DNA from: Micromonospora coxensis
Lineage (GTDB): Bacteria; Actinomycetota; Actinomycetes; Mycobacteriales; Micromonosporaceae
NCBI RefSeq assembly: GCF_900090295.1
Contig: NZ_LT607753.1
Span: forward strand, 5,580,001-5,644,000
DNA: 64,000 nucleotides
Reading direction: 5' to 3'
Position numbers and translations under genes: made by a program. Each line of letters begins with the position of its first letter. Within the stretch, counting starts at the first letter, position 1. The notes beneath the pieces were generated by a model, which worked only from the letters and a program-made list of their open reading frames with translations, ran no database searches and had not been told where the DNA came from. Shown piece after piece: positions 60,785 through 64,000 of the stretch.

Positions 60785-61755
60785 ACATCCTGGTGTGGCA
60801 CGTGCACGGCTCCTGGACCACGTCCTTCGTGCACGGCAAGCACCGCTACCTGGTGCCGGTCACCCCCGACCGTGGCCCGTACGGGCTGGGGAGGGCGCGC
60901 ACCTACCCGTGGCCGGACAGCGCCGTCGAGGTCACCCCGCAGCAGTTGCGCCGCGAGGAGGTCGACGTGGTGCTGCTGCAACGCCCCGAGGAGTTCGACC
61001 TGGCCTGCGACTGGCTCGGCCGGCGGGTCGGCCGGGACGTGCCGGCGATCTACGTCGAGCACAACACCCCCAAGGGCGACGTGCCGAACACCCGCCACCC
61101 GATGGCCGACCGTGACGACCTGCTGCTCACCCACGTCACCCACTTCAACGAGCTGTTCTACGACAACGGCGGCACCCGCACCGCCGTCGTCGAGCACGGC
61201 GTGGTGCCGCCCGCCGTCGGGTGGACCGGGGAGCTGGACCGGCTGGCCGTGGTCATCAACGAGCCGGTGCGCCGGTGGCGGGTCACCGGCACCGACCTGC
61301 TGGCCCCCTTCGCCGAGATCGCCCCGCTGGACGTGTTCGGCATGAGGGTGGCCGGGCTCGCCGACCACCTGGGCCTGCCCGCCGACCGGCTGACCAGCCA
61401 CGACGACGTGCCGCAGCACCGGATGCACGCCGAGTTGGCCCGGCGGCGGGCGTACCTGCACCTGTGCCGGTGGACCTCGCTCGGGCTGAGCCTGATCGAG
61501 GCGATGACCATGGGCATGCCGGTGGTCGCGCTGGCCACCACCGAGGCCGTCGAAGCCGTGCCGCCGGCCGCCGGCGCGCTCTCCACCCGGGTGGACGTGC
61601 TGGTGGAGGCCGCCCGGCGGTTCGTCGCCGAGCCCGCCGAGGCCCGCCGGGCGGGCGAGCAGGCCCGCGCCGCCGCCCGGGGCCGCTACGGCCTGGACCG
61701 TTTCCTCGCCGACTGGGACCGCCTGCTGGAGGAGGAAGTATGCGCATCGCGATGA
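60781..61755 (+). CDS. Glycosyltransferase, GT4-like
   Basis: 324 aa, overlapping the fusion gene by 4 bp. NILVWHVHGSWTTSFVHGKHRYLVPVTPDRGPYGLGRARTYPWPDSAVEVT is typical of an actinobacterial group beside GmhA/HldE genes; the acceptor side holds AIYVEHNTPKGDVPNTRHPM and HVTHFNELFYDNGGTRTAVVEHGVV, the donor side RWTSLGLSLIEAMTMGMPVVALATTEAVEAVPP. Donor and acceptor unknown. It overlaps the next gene by 16 bp. Confidence 0.85.
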   Translation: MNILVWHVHGSWTTSFVHGKHRYLVPVTPDRGPYGLGRARTYPWPDSAVEVTPQQLRREEVDVVLLQRPEEFDLACDWLGRRVGRDVPAIYVEHNTPKGDVPNTRHPMADRDDLLLTHVTHFNELFYDNGGTRTAVVEHGVVPPAVGWTGELDRLAVVINEPVRRWRVTGTDLLAPFAEIAPLDVFGMRVAGLADHLGLPADRLTSHDDVPQHRMHAELARRRAYLHLCRWTSLGLSLIEAMTMGMPVVALATTEAVEAVPPAAGALSTRVDVLVEAARRFVAEPAEARRAGEQARAAARGRYGLDRFLADWDRLLEEEVCASR

Positions 61756-62957
61756 TCTCCGAGCACGCCAGCCCGCTCGCCGTGCTGGGCGGTGAGGACG
61801 CCGGCGGGCAGAACACGCATGTCGCGGAGCTCTCCGCCGCGCTGGCGGCCGCCGGGCACGACGTGCGGGTCTACACCCGCCGCGACGCCGTCGACCTGCC
61901 GGTCACCGTCCGCGCCCCGGACGGGTACGACGTGGTGCACGTGCCGGCCGGCCCGGCCGAGCCGGTGGCCAAGGACGCCCTGCTGCCGCACATGAAGGAG
62001 TTCAGCGGCTGGCTGGTGGCGCGGTGGCGGGGCGGGGACTGGACGCCGGAGGTGATCCACGCGCACTTCTGGATGAGCGGGCTCGCCGCGCTGGCCGCCA
62101 GCCGGCAGACCGGGGTGCCGGTGGTGCAGACGTACCACGCGCTGGGCACGGTCAAGAAGCGTCACCAGGGCGTGCAGGACACCAGCCCGGCCCGCCGGAT
62201 CTCCTACGAGCGGGAACTGGGCCGGTCGGTGGACCGGGTGGTCGCCCAGTGCCAGGACGAGGTGGGCGAGCTGGTCCGCCTCGGCGTCCCCCGTTCCCGG
62301 ATGACGGTGGTCCCCTCCGGGGTCAACCTGACCACCTTCGCCCCGCTCGGCCCCGCCGCCGACCGGGAGCCCGACCGGCCCCGGGTGCTCACCGTCGGCC
62401 GGCTGGTGGAGCGCAAGGGCTTCCAGACCGTGGTACGGGCCATGGAGCTGGTGCCGCGGGCGGAGTGCGTCATCGTCGGCGGGCCGCCCGCCGGCCTGCT
62501 GGAGACCGACCCGTACGCCCGCCGGCTGCGGGCGCTGGCCGAGACGTGCGGGGTGGCCGACCGGGTGCGGCTGGTCGGCGCGGTGCCCCGCGAGGAGATG
62601 GGCCGCTGGTACCGCTCGGCCGACCTGCTGGTCGCCGCCCCCTGGTACGAGCCGTTCGGGCTGACCCCGCTGGAGGCGATGGCCTGCGGCGTGCCGGTGG
62701 TCGGCACCGCCGTCGGCGGGATCAAGGACACCGTCGTGGACGGGGTCACCGGTGACCTGGTGCCGGCCCGTGACCCGCAGGCGCTGGGCACCGCGATCCA
62801 ACGCCTGCTCGACGACCGGATCCGCCGGTTCGGCTACGCCACCGCCGCCCTGCAACGAGCGAGGCGCAGCTACTCCTGGGCCACCGCCGCCGAGCGGCTG
62901 GCGGAGCTGTACGGCGAGGTGGCCGCGGTGCGCCGGCCCACCCGGGTGGTCGCCTGA
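61740..62957 (+). CDS. Glycosyltransferase family 4 protein
   Basis: 405 aa from ATG 61740. Acceptor half: MRIAMISEHASPLAVLGGEDAGGQNTHVAELSAALAAAGHDVRVYTRRD and VIHAHFWMSGLAALAASRQTGVPVVQTYHALG. Donor half: VLTVGRLVERKGFQTVVRAMELVPRAECVIVGGP, WYEPFGLTPLEAMACGVPVVGTAVGGIKDTVVDGVTG (the GT4 EPFG/E motif). Similar to MshA- and sucrose-synthase-type enzymes, but MshA itself is not implied. Coupled at both ends. Confidence 0.92.
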   Translation: MRIAMISEHASPLAVLGGEDAGGQNTHVAELSAALAAAGHDVRVYTRRDAVDLPVTVRAPDGYDVVHVPAGPAEPVAKDALLPHMKEFSGWLVARWRGGDWTPEVIHAHFWMSGLAALAASRQTGVPVVQTYHALGTVKKRHQGVQDTSPARRISYERELGRSVDRVVAQCQDEVGELVRLGVPRSRMTVVPSGVNLTTFAPLGPAADREPDRPRVLTVGRLVERKGFQTVVRAMELVPRAECVIVGGPPAGLLETDPYARRLRALAETCGVADRVRLVGAVPREEMGRWYRSADLLVAAPWYEPFGLTPLEAMACGVPVVGTAVGGIKDTVVDGVTGDLVPARDPQALGTAIQRLLDDRIRRFGYATAALQRARRSYSWATAAERLAELYGEVAAVRRPTRVVA

Positions 62958-63682
62958 TGACGGCCGGGCTGCTCGACGCGCACCTGACGCTGCTGGCCGA
63001 GGCGCTGCTGCCGTACCGCGAGTCGGAGGGGCTGCTGTCGCGGTGGGGGGCCGAGCTGGCCGTGACCCTGGCCGGCGGGGGCCGGCTGCTCGTGGCCGGC
63101 AACGGCGGCAGCGCGGCCGAGGCCCAGCACCTCACCGCCGAACTGGTGGGCAAGCTGCGCGACGACCGGCAGCCGCTGTCGGCCATCGCGCTGCACGCGG
63201 AGACCTCGGCGATGACCGCGATCGGCAACGACTACGGCTACGACGAGGTCTTCGCCCGGCAGGTGCGCGCGCACGGCCGCCCCGGCGACGTGCTGCTGCT
63301 GCTGTCCACCAGCGGCGCCAGCGCCAACCTGCTGGCCGCCGCCCGCGCCGGGCGGGACACCGGGCTGCGCTGCTGGGCGTTCACCGGCCCGGCTCCGAAC
63401 CCGCTCGCCGACGCCTGCGACGAGGTGCTCGCGGTGGCGTCGGCGGACAGCCAGGTGGTGCAGGAACTGCACCTGGTCTCCACCCACGTGCTCTGCGAGT
63501 ACGTCGACCGGGAACTGCCGGCCGCGCTGGCGACGGCCGGGCCCGCGACGGCGGTGGGCGCGGCGGCGGTGGACGTGGCGGCGGTGGACGTGGCGCTGGC
63601 GGGTGCGCCGGACGTCGAGCCGGTGCGCACCGGCGTCGAGGTGGTGGTCGACGACCGTCACCGGCAGGTCGAGGCGGGATGA
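62957..63682 (+). CDS. gmhA: D-sedoheptulose-7-phosphate isomerase (GmhA)
   Basis: 241 aa SIS-domain protein sharing one base with the previous stop. GmhA blocks: LLVAGNGGSAAEAQHLTAELVGKLR, AIALHAETSAMTAIGNDYGYDEVFARQVRAHG, LLLLSTSGASANLLAAARAG, DSQVVQELHLVSTHVLCEYVD. It converts sedoheptulose-7-phosphate to D-glycero-D-manno-heptose-7-phosphate, the first step of nucleotide-heptose synthesis. The C-terminal 45 residues are Ala/Val-rich repeats (AVDVA) not found in the enzyme proper. Overlaps the following kinase gene. Confidence 0.92.
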   Translation: MTAGLLDAHLTLLAEALLPYRESEGLLSRWGAELAVTLAGGGRLLVAGNGGSAAEAQHLTAELVGKLRDDRQPLSAIALHAETSAMTAIGNDYGYDEVFARQVRAHGRPGDVLLLLSTSGASANLLAAARAGRDTGLRCWAFTGPAPNPLADACDEVLAVASADSQVVQELHLVSTHVLCEYVDRELPAALATAGPATAVGAAAVDVAAVDVALAGAPDVEPVRTGVEVVVDDRHRQVEAG

Positions 63683-64000
63683 GGGAGGCGAGCGTGCCCG
63701 GACCGTTGGTGGTCGTCGGCGACACCCTGCTGGACCGCGACGTCGAGGGCGTGGTGAACCGGCTCTGCCCGGACTCCCCGGTCCCGGTGCTGGACGAGAC
63801 GGCGCACGCCGACCGGCCGGGCGGGGCGGGCCTGGCCGCGCTCTTCGCCGCCGCGCAGGGCGCCGAGGTGGCGCTGGTGACCGCGCTGGCCGACGACGCC
63901 GCCGGGGCCCGGCTCAGCTCGCTGCTCACCGCCGCTGGCGTACGGGTGTACGCGCTGCCGCTGCCCGGTTCCACCCCGGAGAAGATCCGGCTGCGGGCGC
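63679..64000 (+). CDS. HldE/RfaE1-type heptose-7-phosphate kinase, N-terminal part (runs off the end)
   Basis: 107 residues visible, from ATG 63679 (ATGA overlap); GTG 63694 with GGGAGG 5 nt upstream is also plausible. PfkB-fold start LVVVGDTLLDRDVEGVVNRLCPDSPVPVLDETAHADRPGGAGLAALFAAAQGAEVALVTALADD is the RfaE1 pattern (VGD..LD....G...R..PE.PVPV). It would phosphorylate heptose-7-phosphate at C1, the step between GmhA and GmhB. The nucleotidyltransferase that would activate the sugar must lie beyond the window. Confidence 0.88.
   Translation, partial: MREASVPGPLVVVGDTLLDRDVEGVVNRLCPDSPVPVLDETAHADRPGGAGLAALFAAAQGAEVALVTALADDAAGARLSSLLTAAGVRVYALPLPGSTPEKIRLRA

Overview
The window is very GC-rich actinobacterial DNA with dense genes, many GTG starts, many 4-base ATGA/GTGA gene overlaps and several apparently leaderless genes. 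The gene content (WhiJ-like XRE/DUF397 pairs, F420/FMN-type LLM oxidoreductase, GPP34 protein, class F sortase, cellulases with CBM2 modules, MhuD, polyprenol-phosphate mannose synthase) points to a filamentous soil actinomycete, most likely Micromonospora or a close relative. That assignment is inferred from gene content, not from a marker gene. I saw no rRNA, tRNA, CRISPR array, insertion sequence or prophage.

Layout. 0-8.5 kb: end of a membrane-anchored surface protein followed by a class F sortase; then, on the minus strand, exonuclease III with the heme-degrading MhuD, a frameshifted nucleotidyltransferase and a PAC2 protein; then a secreted lysozyme-like protein, an EcsC protein and a secreted SGNH hydrolase. 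8.5-16 kb: succinate-semialdehyde dehydrogenase, LLM oxidoreductase, Na+/H+ antiporter with a UBP zinc finger, and a secreted protease that joins a snapalysin-type metalloprotease to a trypsin-type domain. 16-18.4 kb: a small-gene area with the remnant of an Imm32-like gene, a small membrane protein of atypical composition and a WhiJ-like XRE/DUF397 pair. 18.5-25.8 kb: GH9 cellulase, PP2C phosphatase, HrpB helicase and a second XRE/DUF397 pair. 26-36 kb: GPP34/permease/acetyltransferase operon, a SigB/SigF-family sigma factor, a phospholipase D-like protein and a MarR-pirin operon. 36-44 kb: GH15 glucoamylase-like enzyme with an SDR, GH6 cellulase, a renalase-like flavoprotein and a cation/proton antiporter. 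44-58 kb: a multidomain SpoIIE phosphatase and a run of small stress-type genes (mechanosensitive-channel-like, DUF2795, SRPBCC, BrkB/YihY, ChaB), an aldehyde dehydrogenase and a phytoene-dehydrogenase-like flavoprotein. 58-64 kb: a polyprenol-phosphate mannose synthase near a tightly overlapping heptose-sugar operon (GmhB-like HAD fused to GT9, two more glycosyltransferases, GmhA, start of an HldE-type kinase) that runs off the end.

Two threads tie distant genes together. First, promoters of the form G(T/A)T(T/A/C)-15/16 nt-GGG(T/A/C)(A)N lie upstream of about ten genes, mostly stress-type. They match the known SigB/SigF consensus, and the window encodes both a sigma factor of that family and a SpoIIE-type phosphatase with a fused anti-sigma-like kinase domain. 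Second, both cellulase genes carry a CebR-like 14-bp operator upstream, one perfect and one with a single change. Other items worth attention are an 18-bp hairpin that buries the LLM oxidoreductase start codon, a palindromic repeat inserted in frame in hrpB, and a sortase with Glu where the catalytic Arg is expected.
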